From contig NZ_JAFLJM010000026.1 in the NCBI RefSeq assembly GCF_017745675.1, positions 1-53,160 on the forward strand: 53,160 bases of DNA. The letters run 5' to 3'. A program made the translations under genes and the position numbers. Source of the DNA: Alkalihalobacillus sp. BA299. GTDB taxonomy: Bacteria; Bacillota; Bacilli; Bacillales; Bacillaceae_F. Of this stretch, positions 32,225 to 41,265 are shown in pieces. How positions within the stretch are numbered: position 1 is the first letter of the stretch; each line of letters begins with the position of its first letter. The notes beneath the pieces are model-generated. The model worked only from the letters and a program-made list of their open reading frames with translations. It did no database searches and was not told the DNA's origin.

Positions 32225-32257
32225 ATCGATCTTCATACATAAATTTTTTATGATTGT

Positions 32258-32911
32258 TTACCACATATCATCATATAAACGACGGTCCACTAAGTTTGTA
32301 TCAATAGGACATGCTTCTGCATCACGTCCATATTGCCATGCCCAAACATTGGCATCACAAGGTGGTTTGCTAGGATTAAACCGTTGTGGTCGGTTTTTTT
32401 TCGATGTGACACCGCGTTCCGGTTCTGCACTCCATAACACTGCTTGAATCTGCACTTGTTCATTGTTTGCAATCGCTGCACAATAGGCTTCACTAAAAGG
32501 TCCCTCTACCGGATCGTTATAAAACCCTGGTTTGTAACCACTTGGATAGAACGCATCTACCCATCCACGTAGCCAAGCTTCATCAACATCAAAGAAATTT
32601 TCAATATTTGCATATACTCTCACACCTGTAGGAAAGCCGAGCCTTCTTGCCTGAAATATAGCATTTGCTGCTGAAATTTCCCCAGCACGATAACCGACAG
32701 CTTCATCAAAATTGTTATAAATTGGCATGACACGAACACCATTTCCTCGTAACCTATTAATTTCTTCTGACGTCAATCCATCATTCACATTCGGTATCGT
32801 TGTTAAGTATCTTCCCCAATATTCCGGTTTTCCAAAGTTTTCAATGACACAATCGTATAAGGCAGGAGTTACGGCCGCTGCTGAATCAACCCCCCAAATG
32901 CTTCTCGCCAT
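32258..32911 (-). CDS. DUF1906 (Rv2525c-like) glycoside-hydrolase-like protein
   Basis: A 217-residue TIM-barrel-like protein. Landmarks are MARSIWGVDSAAAVTPALYD, GKPEYWGRYL, LTSEEINRLRGNGVRVMPIY, VRVYANIENF, YPSGYKPGFYND and a final DANVWAWQYGRDAEACPIDTN. These match the glycoside-hydrolase-like DUF1906 family found in Gram-positive cell-wall and spore contexts. There is no signal peptide, so it may act in the mother cell or on spores. An upstream in-frame start at 32938 lacks a site; TAGGAGTGATC is placed for the ATG at 32911. Confidence 0.83.
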   Translation of the reverse strand: MARSIWGVDSAAAVTPALYDCVIENFGKPEYWGRYLTTIPNVNDGLTSEEINRLRGNGVRVMPIYNNFDEAVGYRAGEISAANAIFQARRLGFPTGVRVYANIENFFDVDEAWLRGWVDAFYPSGYKPGFYNDPVEGPFSEAYCAAIANNEQVQIQAVLWSAEPERGVTSKKNRPQRFNPSKPPCDANVWAWQYGRDAEACPIDTNLVDRRLYDDMW

Positions 32912-32991
32912 GTGATCACTCCTAACTTTCAATATCAAAAATAGTGGTCTGTGAACGGTCTATTTTATATTTTATCGTTTCATGTGTTGTA

Positions 32992-34266
32992 CTATGACAA
33001 GTGAATAGGAATGATAATGGTAAAAATCGTGCCCTCCTCTTTTTGGCTTTGGACATCAATAATACCATTCATGCTAGAAATTATGCTATAACATACCATC
33101 ATTCCAAGTCCGGTTCCTTTTGACTTCGTCGTATAAAATGGCTTCCCTAAGCGATTTAACTCTTCTTCTGTCATTCCAATACCAGTATCGCTAATTTCAA
33201 TTACAGCTTGATGATCTTTTTCATATGTAGTGACTTGCAAAGTGCCGCCATCAGGCATCGCTTCGATCGCGTTTTTATAAATATTGATTAGGCATTGCTG
33301 AAGTTTACCTGCATTTCCGAAAATGATAGAATCGTCATTTAAATTACTATGTACATGAATCGAATTCAAGTTCGCAAAAGGGATGATTACTTCAATTGTC
33401 GTCTGCACTAGCTGGTTAACCGAGATTGGTTCTTCTTGATCTTTTTGCGGCTTTGCTAAAGAAAGGTAATCAGTAATGATAAATTGTGCTCGGTCTAATT
33501 CTTTTAACATAATGTCAAAATACGCTTTATATTTTGTATTGATTTGATCATCATCTTTAAAAATTTGAATAAAGCCACGAACAACTGTCATTGGGTTCCG
33601 AATTTCATGAGCAATTGATGCAGCTAATTCGCTGACAAGCTTCATCTTTTCCATTTCAGTCATTTCTTGTTTCATCTTCATATGGCGATGATGATGCTCA
33701 ATAAAATAAATCGCTCCCCATATTGTAAAGAAAACAAACAAGATGGATAATGAGTAATAATGTAGGATATCCGTTAAATAATCACTTGCATGTAGTTGTA
33801 AAAGAAACAAACCAGTTGCTGCAATGAGTAAACTGAAAAGAGTTGATAGTGTAGTCCCATAAATTAACCTTTGCTTACTACTACCCTTTCTATAAATTGG
33901 TAGAATAAAGATCATAACGAAAAATATAATAACTTCAATAAGAAAAAATGCTAGCAACCCGTAATTTACCCCAATAAATGCACGTGGGATGAAAATGAGA
34001 ATACTTGTGATAATTCCGGCCGGTAACCCACCATATAAATAACTAAGTATTAGTGGAACAGCCCGCATATCAATGGAAAAGATATTTTCACCTATTAAAT
34101 AGGGAAACATCAAACAAAAAATAGCAGGAATACAAAAAATAATACCAATTAGAATAGATTCAGTTTGAGTAGAATATCTCTGCAGTTTTTCAGCTAAGAA
34201 AAATTGATAGAAAAATATACTAGCAATAATAAATAAAAAATTTAATAAAAGTTCTTCTAAACCCAA
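32992..34266 (-). CDS. KinB-type membrane sporulation histidine kinase
   Basis: A 424-residue kinase, close to KinB (428). The N-terminal 190 residues form six membrane helices with the 5TM-LYT-like MRAVPLILSYLYGGLPAGII. A short linker leads to MKLVSELAASIAHEIRNPMT with the phospho-accepting His220, VVRGFIQIF, then an ATPase domain with NIYKNAIEAMPDGG (N box), DTGIGMTEEEL (G1), GKPFYTTKSKGTGLGMM (F and G2). The HisKA motif is very close to that of B. subtilis KinB, which feeds the Spo0F phosphorelay. The start is TTG at 34266, after GGGAGGAACTTCAC. No lipoprotein partner gene (KapB) is adjacent. Confidence 0.86.
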   Translation of the reverse strand: MGLEELLLNFLFIIASIFFYQFFLAEKLQRYSTQTESILIGIIFCIPAIFCLMFPYLIGENIFSIDMRAVPLILSYLYGGLPAGIITSILIFIPRAFIGVNYGLLAFFLIEVIIFFVMIFILPIYRKGSSKQRLIYGTTLSTLFSLLIAATGLFLLQLHASDYLTDILHYYSLSILFVFFTIWGAIYFIEHHHRHMKMKQEMTEMEKMKLVSELAASIAHEIRNPMTVVRGFIQIFKDDDQINTKYKAYFDIMLKELDRAQFIITDYLSLAKPQKDQEEPISVNQLVQTTIEVIIPFANLNSIHVHSNLNDDSIIFGNAGKLQQCLINIYKNAIEAMPDGGTLQVTTYEKDHQAVIEISDTGIGMTEEELNRLGKPFYTTKSKGTGLGMMVCYSIISSMNGIIDVQSQKEEGTIFTIIIPIHLS

Positions 34267-34578
34267 GTGAAGTTCCTCCCTACTGAAAGAACAAAAATTG
34301 ACTCTCCTATTAATTAATAATATACATATTTCAGCCTATTTTCTACGATATTTTACAAATTTAGCAGTATTAATATCGAAAAAATGTTTTATATATATAA
34401 TTTTGTAGTAGACCTCCAAGTGATTGAAATGTACATTGTAGTATATTCATCTAGAAAATAGCGTTTACTTTTTGGTATAGTGTTATTTTTGAATAATAAT
34501 ATAGTAGAGAGTGTTGGAACAAGAAGGAGTGTTATATTTAGTTGAGTAGGTGTACGAACTTCTATTATTAAAAAGGAG
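34267..34578. other. Gene-free stretch
   Basis: An AT-rich gap between the kinase start and the tRNA promoter. I see no reading frame with a binding site, hairpin or repeat; it presumably holds the kinase promoter on the minus strand. Confidence 0.5.
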
Positions 34579-34607
34579 TTGACACTATGGGAGAAATGAG
34601 GTATATT
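34579..34607 (+). promoter_or_regulatory. Sigma-A promoter of tRNA-Val
   Basis: TTGACA, 17 bases, TATATT, a near-perfect sigma-A promoter ending 28 bases before the tRNA. The GGAG overlapping the -35 is coincidental. Confidence 0.75.
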
Positions 34608-34635
34608 TATTTTGTCGCTAAGAAATATGACTCAT

Positions 34636-34711
34636 GATCCGTTAGCTCAGCTGGGAGAGCGCCACCTTGACAGGGTGGAGGTCGGCGGTTCGATCCCGTC
34701 ACGGGTCACCA
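34636..34711 (+). tRNA. tRNA-Val (anticodon GAC)
   Basis: A full cloverleaf: acceptor GATCCGT paired with ACGGGTC (one G-T pair), D arm GCTC...GAGC, anticodon stem CCACC/GGTGG with loop TTGACAG giving anticodon GAC (valine), T arm with GGTTCGATC, and an encoded CCA end. A single-copy tRNA gene with its own promoter and terminator, it borders the integrated island and is the likely attachment site. Confidence 0.93.
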
Positions 34712-34727
34712 TACATATAAACGTTCA

Positions 34728-34756
34728 ACCCCTTGCATAGCAAGGGGTTTTGTTGT
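34728..34756 (+). terminator. Rho-independent terminator of tRNA-Val
   Basis: AACCCCTTGC / GCAAGGGGTT hairpin followed by T-rich sequence. Confidence 0.85.
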
Positions 34757-34779
34757 TTTTGCGGATTCACTACTCGACC

Positions 34780-34836
34780 TCAATTTTCCTCTTCAAATAG
34801 CTTTGACCACATTTTGACCACATTAAATTTGCATAC
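34780..34836 (-). pseudogene. C-terminal relic of a tyrosine integrase beside the tRNA
   Basis: On the minus strand an 18-codon stretch reads LVCKFNVVKMWSKLFEEEN followed by a stop. It ends about 70 bases from the tRNA. NVVKMWS-type endings are typical of phage or ICE integrases whose genes end at tRNA attachment sites. Upstream codons are interrupted by stops. I infer an older element integrated here and was deleted apart from its attachment-site end. Confidence 0.45.
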
Positions 34837-34938
34837 TAGTTTATATCAATTAGAAGGAAATTAATTTTAAAATCAAGATCCAAAAATAAGAAAGTCTTAG
34901 GTCTTTTAATGTGAAGTAGACATTATACTGTGCAATAA

Positions 34939-35560
34939 ATGTCTTCTTTTTCAGATGATTTTGTGAAACATGTACTTAAACCGAGCAGGAAAGTTTTATT
35001 AGCTGAAAGGTTAAATTTTAATGTAACGTCAGGGTCTACTAGCCTAAATGCTACTGGTGCAGTTATTGAAATTAGTGAGTTTAAGTACTTCATCGTTGGA
35101 GCTAGATCATCTGGGTCTCACAACTATAGAGTGCGAATAGAACCTAATGTTGAGAACAACACTTTTGGTAGATCGTTGGAATACGGAACGGTTATTATAG
35201 ATAATCCTGATGGGGGAGGGGAAGTTACGGACAAGTTATTGGCGAAAACTGACTTACTACAAATACATAACAGTTTCAGTTCACCACGGCTCAAATGTCT
35301 CAGTCCAGGTAAAGCGCATAAAATTTAAAATTGATTTAGATATTCCACCTCTTGATTGTGTAGATTAAATTGATAATTTTACAGACGAAATCGTAGAGTA
35401 TTGGTATGATTGGCAAGATAGCAACGGCGTTCTAAAGAAATTTTATGGACATTATCACCCATTTACGGCAAAGAAGCAAAGGGTACGTGAAGTGGATAAT
35501 GAGTATAGGTGTCTTTATAAAGTTCTAATGTTTATTAAAGCGCATGTTTATGTTACTTAA
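34939..35560 (+). pseudogene. Frameshifted gene of unknown function
   Basis: The first frame (MSSFSDDFVKHVLKPSRKVL, GAVIEISEFKYFIVGARSSG) loses sense near 35260. From there another frame continues with YITVSVHHGSNVSVQVKRIK, KIDLDIPPLDCVD, a TAA stop, then DEIVEYWYDWQDSNG and HYHPFTAKKQRVREVDNEYR to the stop at 35558. One frameshift and one nonsense codon explain the whole region as a single decayed gene of about 205 codons. No family is recognised. The upstream TATACTGTGCAATAAATG resembles a repeat found elsewhere in the island. Confidence 0.6.
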
Positions 35561-35622
35561 TAACCCAGGAGAGATATAAATACATTTTTAGAATTGAATA
35601 AATTAGGGATGGGGGAAATATA

Positions 35623-37119
35623 GTGAACGTTTTTCACGAATATGATAAAATGCCTCGTAACTATCGAGAGATTTATTATAAAGTTCGATTTAAGAGCGGA
35701 AAAGAAATGCACAGTGAGGTTTCTAAAATCGTTAGCAAGATGGCAAAGAAACCTTATTTAGTAAAAGAACAACGGGAAGATCTCGAAGCTTTGAAGGCGC
35801 TGCTTGAATTTAAATATAATGATGAGGACATACATGAAAATTATGATAACTTTCAAAAGTATTTTAGAAAAACGAAGCGAACCACTAATATAGAAATTAG
35901 AAAAAAAGTAAATCAATTGTTAAGAGAATCGCATTTTACGCATGCGCATAACAAAGAATATGTCGCTAAAATGAAAGAGATGATTCATTCTCTGGGTGAA
36001 GAAGTGATGGAAGAAGTTAACGAGTTTGTGATTGCTGAGAAGAATCGAATCAAAGAGTACCAACAAAACGCATCTAAACGAATAAGTATTGGAGGAGCTA
36101 TTAATAAAGAATTAGAAGTTATTTCTCCTAAAATTATTAAAGAGTCGAAAATGAAAAACAATTTTTTTACCAATTTAACGTTTGATAAGGATAGAATTGG
36201 ATTTTTTATTACTCCTGACGTGGGCAAAGATCGAGAGATTGTAACAGAATACATCAAAAAAGCGAATAGTAGCACGTTATTAAACTTTGAAGGCTTAGAC
36301 GATGAGGATGAGAATTATTTTATTACATTTACACAAAAAGAAGATTTAGCGTTTATGAGTTTTCTTTTATCCATGAAGTTTATGCAAAATCCATTAGAAG
36401 GTGTTAAATTATTAGGAATCTCTCTTCCTACCATAATTATGAGGTGTAAATTTAATGGAATGAATATTAAAGAACCTGAATTTTATGAATTAAATTTTAA
36501 TCGTTTTTATCAATCTATCAGAACAGTAACTCCATTAAATCGACTACAAACTAATGAAGATGATGATACGGTTAGATTTGTTATTAATAGCTTAATGGAT
36601 AAAACGAAAATTGAAACAGAGCTTCATTTAGCGTGTTATTTACACTACAATTTTCTATTACCAATCACTAATTATTTATTAAATAGGCAAGAATACTTTA
36701 AAGAAAATAATATTATTATGCCGCTAGATGAATATAAGAAAAAAAGAGATGATATTTATCAAAGACTTATTATTGAAGGTAAAGCGAATGTTAAATGGAA
36801 AAATGAAATAGAATTATTTAAACTTGTGAAAAAGCATTACTCTGATGCAATATTTCAATATAGAGCGCGATGGTTAGAGTATCAATCACTGGATATTTAT
36901 ATCCCTAGCCTTAAAATAGCGATTGAATATCAAGGGCAACAACATTATGAACCTATTGAGTTTTTTGGTGGAGAAGAAGCGTTTATTTATAGAAAGAAAA
37001 TGGATCAGCTGAAAGAAAAAAAATGCAAGGATAATGGAATTAAATTAATCCTCTGGAAATATAAAGATGTTGTTTCGAAAGCAAATTTAAATAAAAAAAT
37101 GAAAGAATTATTAAAATAA
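35623..37119 (+). CDS. Large protein with C-terminal PD-(D/E)XK-like nuclease domain
   Basis: 498 residues. The first 390 are helical and charged, with no recognised domain. Residues 391-480 fit a restriction-endonuclease-like fold: Glu395/Glu397 in KWKNEIELFKLVKKHY, Asp424 in SLDIYIPSL, then Glu435-Tyr-Gln437 in IAIEYQGQQHY, where the usual ExK lysine is Gln. This is followed by FIYRKKMDQLKEKKCKDNGI and LILWKYKD, resembling Vsr/DUF559-like domains. It starts at GTG after GGGGGAAATATA and stands alone downstream of a pseudogene. Its island position suggests a defence or mobile-element nuclease; target and partners are unknown. Confidence 0.75.
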   Translation: MNVFHEYDKMPRNYREIYYKVRFKSGKEMHSEVSKIVSKMAKKPYLVKEQREDLEALKALLEFKYNDEDIHENYDNFQKYFRKTKRTTNIEIRKKVNQLLRESHFTHAHNKEYVAKMKEMIHSLGEEVMEEVNEFVIAEKNRIKEYQQNASKRISIGGAINKELEVISPKIIKESKMKNNFFTNLTFDKDRIGFFITPDVGKDREIVTEYIKKANSSTLLNFEGLDDEDENYFITFTQKEDLAFMSFLLSMKFMQNPLEGVKLLGISLPTIIMRCKFNGMNIKEPEFYELNFNRFYQSIRTVTPLNRLQTNEDDDTVRFVINSLMDKTKIETELHLACYLHYNFLLPITNYLLNRQEYFKENNIIMPLDEYKKKRDDIYQRLIIEGKANVKWKNEIELFKLVKKHYSDAIFQYRARWLEYQSLDIYIPSLKIAIEYQGQQHYEPIEFFGGEEAFIYRKKMDQLKEKKCKDNGIKLILWKYKDVVSKANLNKKMKELLK

Positions 37120-37186
37120 CAACAAATATCTATCTAAATTTATGTAATATTTAAAAGTTAAATAACAAAAATAAATTTTACATTTA

Positions 37187-37446
37187 CCATAAGGGGTTCA
37201 GCCGACAAAGGGGATATTATACCTTAAGAGATTACCCAAAAACGAACGTTTATAAAATAGCTTCATTATTTGCTAAAAATATAGAATTTCATAACCAAAA
37301 CTCATACCAAAACTCATACCAAAATCAAAACACCAAAAGATATAGCAGATATCATTTTTGGATAGTTGTAATCAAAAGCCTAACACATCAGGTGTTTCAG
37401 CCTTAACGTATAAAATATGCTTTTTGACGGTGAACCCCTTATATGG
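37187..37446. repeat. MITE-like element with terminal inverted repeats
   Basis: Left end CCATAAGGGGTTCAGCCGAC and right end, read in reverse complement, CCATATAAGGGGTTCACCGT agree over nearly the whole 20 bases. The interior of about 220 bases has no gene and a 12-base direct repeat (AAAACTCATACC twice). Confidence 0.6.
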
Positions 37447-38001
37447 CGGAAGCTAATTATAGGTTAAGTTCCTACACAGACAGTTTCCTTTAAGTAAGCC
37501 CAAGATTGTATAGGAATTTCAAACCAGAAAAGGATTTGGTTTTATTTGGATACTTTTTACTCTTCATTGTTTTTATCCTAAAACGCTTCCTTTTTATGAT
37601 CAACACGTATATAGAGATGATCGATAAGAAGAACCTATGATTTCAATCTAAAAGTATCCTCTTTTTTTATGGAGGAGGTATCGAACTCTTTGCACAGCTT
37701 AAATATGATGGAACAACATAGTAATACATCCATTCAACCTAAAGTAGAACCTGATACAAAATTAGATGGTGTAGCAATTGTTGCAAATGATATTGGTGAA
37801 AGTCCTGGTATAGAACATAAACAGCTTGGTAGAGTAATATCTTATAGTTTCTGCTAGACAGTATACTGTGCAACAAATTAAGTGAGATTCGGAATAACCT
37901 AATGAGTTTTAAATTGGATATTTATGTTAAAATATAATTGAGTTTGTGAAATATTGCACTTAAAGTAACGGGTGCTTATAGTTTAAGAAGTTTTATAGGT
38001 T
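37447..38001. other. Decayed spacer without a convincing gene
   Basis: It holds a 62-codon frame at 37669-37857 (MEEVSNSLHSLNMMEQHS) whose ATG lacks a binding site, and at 37857-37880 a copy of the ATACTGTGCAACAAAT repeat. CTTAAAGTAACGGGTGC near 37960 recalls a motif at 40985. I see no functional gene. Confidence 0.45.
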
Positions 38002-38616
38002 ATGCTACTTTTTAGTAAAAGCTTTTCAAACATTTATAATGATTGGAGAGGTGCAACTTTTAGATTTTTAAATATAATATTACTGCTTTCTTTATTGCTA
38101 ATAGGGTGCTCCTATGGAGAGGACGAAGCGAAAAAAATAGATACTATAAGTCAACTAAAGCCGATGGAAGAAGGGCAATATCATATGTTTGTATTTTTTG
38201 ACTTTCCTCACAATACAGTGCCGCCTGAACCGACTGAACACAGTGATGTAGATGAGTATTTACAAAAGCAATATGGTGTTTATGATAAAATGATGGTAAA
38301 AATGAACCCAGCTATGAAAGTACATCGATTTGTCGTTAGAAATGCTAAAAAAAATCCTGAACAAATTGATTTTTTAAATATCTAAATTCAACTCTTGGAT
38401 TAGAAAGAAACAAAAATGCAAATTTATCTAAGGAATTAGAAACAAAAAAGCAAATGGCAAAACTGTACAAGATAGAGAGAGACGGGTTACAGGATAAAAA
38501 TGAAAAACTTCTAGGTTATGCTAGTTCAATGCGAAAGGTATCTTGCTGCATATGGTACATCAGTGTTAGATGTTACAAAAATCAGCGAACAATTAGACTC
38601 AATTATGGAAGACTGA
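38002..38616 (+). pseudogene. Frameshifted lipoprotein gene
   Basis: The N-terminal frame has a basic-hydrophobic signal and lipobox (ILLLSLLLIGC), then EGQYHMFVFFDFPHNTVPPE and VHRFVVRNAKKNPEQIDFLN. It stops at 38385. Another frame continues with LGLERNKNANLSKELETKKQ and GLQDKNEKLLGYASS. A third carries ERYLAAYGTSVLDVTKISEQ and LDSIMED to a TGA at 38614. Two frameshifts therefore break one small lipoprotein of about 200 residues. The GGAGAGGTGC near 38045 is not followed by a usual start codon, so the start is also doubtful. Confidence 0.65.
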
Positions 38617-38683
38617 TGTAGTGTACCAGTAATATTAGTTATAAATAAACAATCTATTATAAACCCTATTGGAGAAAAAGATT

Positions 38684-40069
38684 ATGAATTTTCTTGAAAT
38701 CAAAAGAATGGAAAATATTGCAACGGAATATTTTGAAATTCTAGAAGAATATTTTAGAGGTATTTACCAGCCAGGTCTGGACAAGTATTTAATGGCAGAA
38801 AAAATTAGCCATATGGATATCGCAATTAAAACTATTATACTAAGTTTAAATGACTTAGAGGAAGACCTAAATAAACTTTGGGACAAGTACGGGGAAAGTC
38901 TCATTGAAATTTCAAAAGATCCTAATACATTTAAAGTTTTATACTGTGGTAATCCTTCACCTCTTAACGGTATTACTTTTGTAAAAAGAACAGCTCTTTA
39001 TTTGGATTCCTTATTTATTGAAGACCCTATCATGTTCTTATTAAAAACTAAAAAAGTCGCAACCGATAGAGCTTACTTAAACCAGATGATAAAACACGCC
39101 TTTAACCTTCTTGACTTGAAAAAGTTGTTTTATGGTGAAGGGAGTGTACCATTATTAATAATTTTTCCACCATTTACCAATGATGAGAGTAGGTCTAAAA
39201 TAAATGGTATTATAAATCAAAGTGGAGATGAGTATTTCAAATTATTATTTGAAAGAGATTTTATGAATACCGAGGATGTATTTGATTTTTTAAACAATAT
39301 TACTTCAGTAAATAACTTAATGTTAAAAGTACAGAATTCTAATTTCTTTTTTCCTGATACGACAGATAAACCTGAACGTGTTTTTTCATTATATACTGAT
39401 ATTAAAGAATCATGGAAAAATAATAATAACATTACAGTGGGAACTGCGCTTGGATATAAAATTTATGGTCAATTTTCTAATATAGGTACGCAAGTATTTC
39501 AGGCACAACGCCTGTCGTCTCAAATAGTATTTGATAGAAGAGAATATTGGGATTTATATAAATGGGATTTAAGCCAAAAAAAAGGTGTTACATTTGATAT
39601 AGAGCATATATTATTAAATTCAATGCAGTTGGACGATTTTAAATGGCTTGAAAATATAGACATAGATAAATTAAATATAGCTAGGAACGAAGAAGAAATC
39701 TTAAAATTACGAAGTGTAATTAGAAAAAATATCCATACAACAATAGGTGAATTTAATGAAGAAAAAGTTGCACGTCAAGCAGTTAGAAATTTAGAAGAAG
39801 CTTTAGTTGAACATTCTAAAAAGGTAACTGACTACTCAAAGCAGTTGAAAAGGAAACTTGGAATAGATTCAATTATCGTTGCGGGAGGGACAATCGCTAG
39901 TATACCTGCCACATTTGGGCTATCATCAGTAATAGGTGGGTTATCCGCTATTTATGGTATCTGGGACTATGCCTCAAGCACCGCTAAAATACACAAAGAA
40001 AGAGAAAGATTAAATAATAGTATGATGGGAGTTCTTTTTGATGCGAGAGAACAGAGAATTAGAGACTGA
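38684..40069 (+). CDS. Unknown protein with C-terminal hydrophobic helices (candidate defence effector)
   Basis: 461 residues with no recognised domain. It is mostly helical and charged (EYFEILEEYFRGIYQPGLDK, YLNQMIKHAFNLLDLKKLF). At residues about 394-430 a hydrophobic Gly/Ala-rich stretch (IIVAGGTIASIPATFGLSSV, then IGGLSAIYGIWDYA) could form two membrane helices or an amphipathic hairpin, preceded by a Lys-rich helix and followed by a basic end. The ATG at 38684 follows GGAG with nine-base spacing. The SEC-C gene starts 29 bases before its stop, so the two are translationally linked. Island context and gene layout suggest a two-component phage-defence or toxin system (inference only). Confidence 0.7.
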   Translation: MNFLEIKRMENIATEYFEILEEYFRGIYQPGLDKYLMAEKISHMDIAIKTIILSLNDLEEDLNKLWDKYGESLIEISKDPNTFKVLYCGNPSPLNGITFVKRTALYLDSLFIEDPIMFLLKTKKVATDRAYLNQMIKHAFNLLDLKKLFYGEGSVPLLIIFPPFTNDESRSKINGIINQSGDEYFKLLFERDFMNTEDVFDFLNNITSVNNLMLKVQNSNFFFPDTTDKPERVFSLYTDIKESWKNNNNITVGTALGYKIYGQFSNIGTQVFQAQRLSSQIVFDRREYWDLYKWDLSQKKGVTFDIEHILLNSMQLDDFKWLENIDIDKLNIARNEEEILKLRSVIRKNIHTTIGEFNEEKVARQAVRNLEEALVEHSKKVTDYSKQLKRKLGIDSIIVAGGTIASIPATFGLSSVIGGLSAIYGIWDYASSTAKIHKERERLNNSMMGVLFDAREQRIRD

Positions 40070-40937
40070 GGAATTTGATTTAAGCTTAAAAGCATATGTA
40101 AACTATGTAAACAGACAGATGAAAAAAGATGAAGATTATATACCTCACCCTTTGGTTAAAGCTCTAATGGTGGCAGTAAATGGTGCAGTTGAAAACGGGA
40201 AGCCTGGCAGGTATGCTGGAGCATCTGGTGATGCGGAGTACTATGAAGATAACGAAGCAAGAAAATCTTTTATTTGTGCAATTGAGTATAATGAAGATAA
40301 AACTATAACGCTACTTGAATTTCATGACTTAACATTGGGGTGCTCTGTACCAATTAAGGTAGCTTCATATATATTATTATTATCAATGCGATTAGATGGA
40401 ATCAAAGGGAGTATGATTTCTATCGAAGATATGATTAATATTATAAATGACACTATCCCAACCTTAAATTTAATACGTTTTAATAATGATGAATGGTTAG
40501 AAGCAAGGGATTTCTTAGCTAAGAATTTAGATACTATTGGTGGCTTTCCTGAAGGACAAACTGAAGAGTACGAAAAGGATTTATTGAGCATTAAAGAAAA
40601 CACTCCTTGGGAGGAGTACCCGCCAAGAGTAAGGATGCTTGTCGCCACTACCTACGTTCGAGAAAAATATCCTGACCTTTTTAAAAAGGATTGTGTTAAT
40701 AATGTATGTGTAATATTAGATGAATATTTACCGAAAATAAGAGTAATGAATGACACATTAACCATTTTATACGGACCACCGTCAAGTTATTTTGATGATA
40801 TTTTAAATTGGAATCATTTTTCTGATGTGAAAACAGATAATAGCTTAACATCACGGAAAAAATATAAAATAGGTAGAAATGAAAAATGCCCATGCAATTC
40901 TGGTAAAAAGTACAAAGTTTGCTGTGGGAAGTTATAA
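40041..40937 (+). CDS. SEC-C zinc-motif protein, partner of the upstream gene
   Basis: 298 residues; the first 270 have no recognised domain (YVNYVNRQMKKDEDYIPHPL, FICAIEYNEDKTITLLEFHD, YEKDLLSIKENTPWEEYPPR). The last 20 form a canonical SEC-C metal-binding motif, GRNEKCPCNSGKKYKVCCG, with Cys283, Cys285, Cys294 and Cys295. In SecA this motif binds zinc and SecB or the ribosome; elsewhere it is an accessory module attached to many defence and toxin-like proteins. GGGAG lies nine bases from the ATG at 40041. The 29-base overlap implies coexpression with the upstream protein. Confidence 0.78.
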   Translation: MRENRELETEEFDLSLKAYVNYVNRQMKKDEDYIPHPLVKALMVAVNGAVENGKPGRYAGASGDAEYYEDNEARKSFICAIEYNEDKTITLLEFHDLTLGCSVPIKVASYILLLSMRLDGIKGSMISIEDMINIINDTIPTLNLIRFNNDEWLEARDFLAKNLDTIGGFPEGQTEEYEKDLLSIKENTPWEEYPPRVRMLVATTYVREKYPDLFKKDCVNNVCVILDEYLPKIRVMNDTLTILYGPPSSYFDDILNWNHFSDVKTDNSLTSRKKYKIGRNEKCPCNSGKKYKVCCGKL

Positions 40938-41105
40938 AAATATATGTAGGGGTATAAGGAATCGACTTTTTTAGTTTGGCTTCTTAAAGTAACGTATCCG
41001 TTAGCTTAATTACTCTTTTAGAGTATCTATATTTTCACCTATGTGAATAGGTGTCTGAATTACTATTTGATTTCATGTCTATTAAGTAATAAAACATTGA
41101 TGTAA

Positions 41106-41152
41106 CAACAAAAAAAACATGTGATTCCTGGTGTGAAATCGCATGTGTTTTT
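41106..41152 (+). terminator. Rho-independent terminator
   Basis: An AAACATGTGATT / AAATCGCATGTGTTT hairpin with T tail, about 170 bases after the SEC-C gene. The rest of 40938-41265 shows no gene. Confidence 0.6.
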
Positions 41153-41265
41153 GCTTGTGAATGGCTTGCACCTCTGACGTAAACCCGTTAAGATAATCTC
41201 TAAGGTTTTTTAATACTATCTTTTAACATGGTATTTATGTTATGTTTCGTCAACTAGTTAGTTTT

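Noticed and set aside
34587..34637. 16-residue ORF with a GGAG site just before tRNA-Val
   Set aside because: It overlaps the TTGACA-17-TATATT promoter and the tRNA 5' end, so the apparent site is part of the promoter.
37669..37857. 62-codon frame beginning MEEVSNSLHS
   Set aside because: No binding site before the ATG, and it sits in decayed spacer sequence; kept only as a remark.
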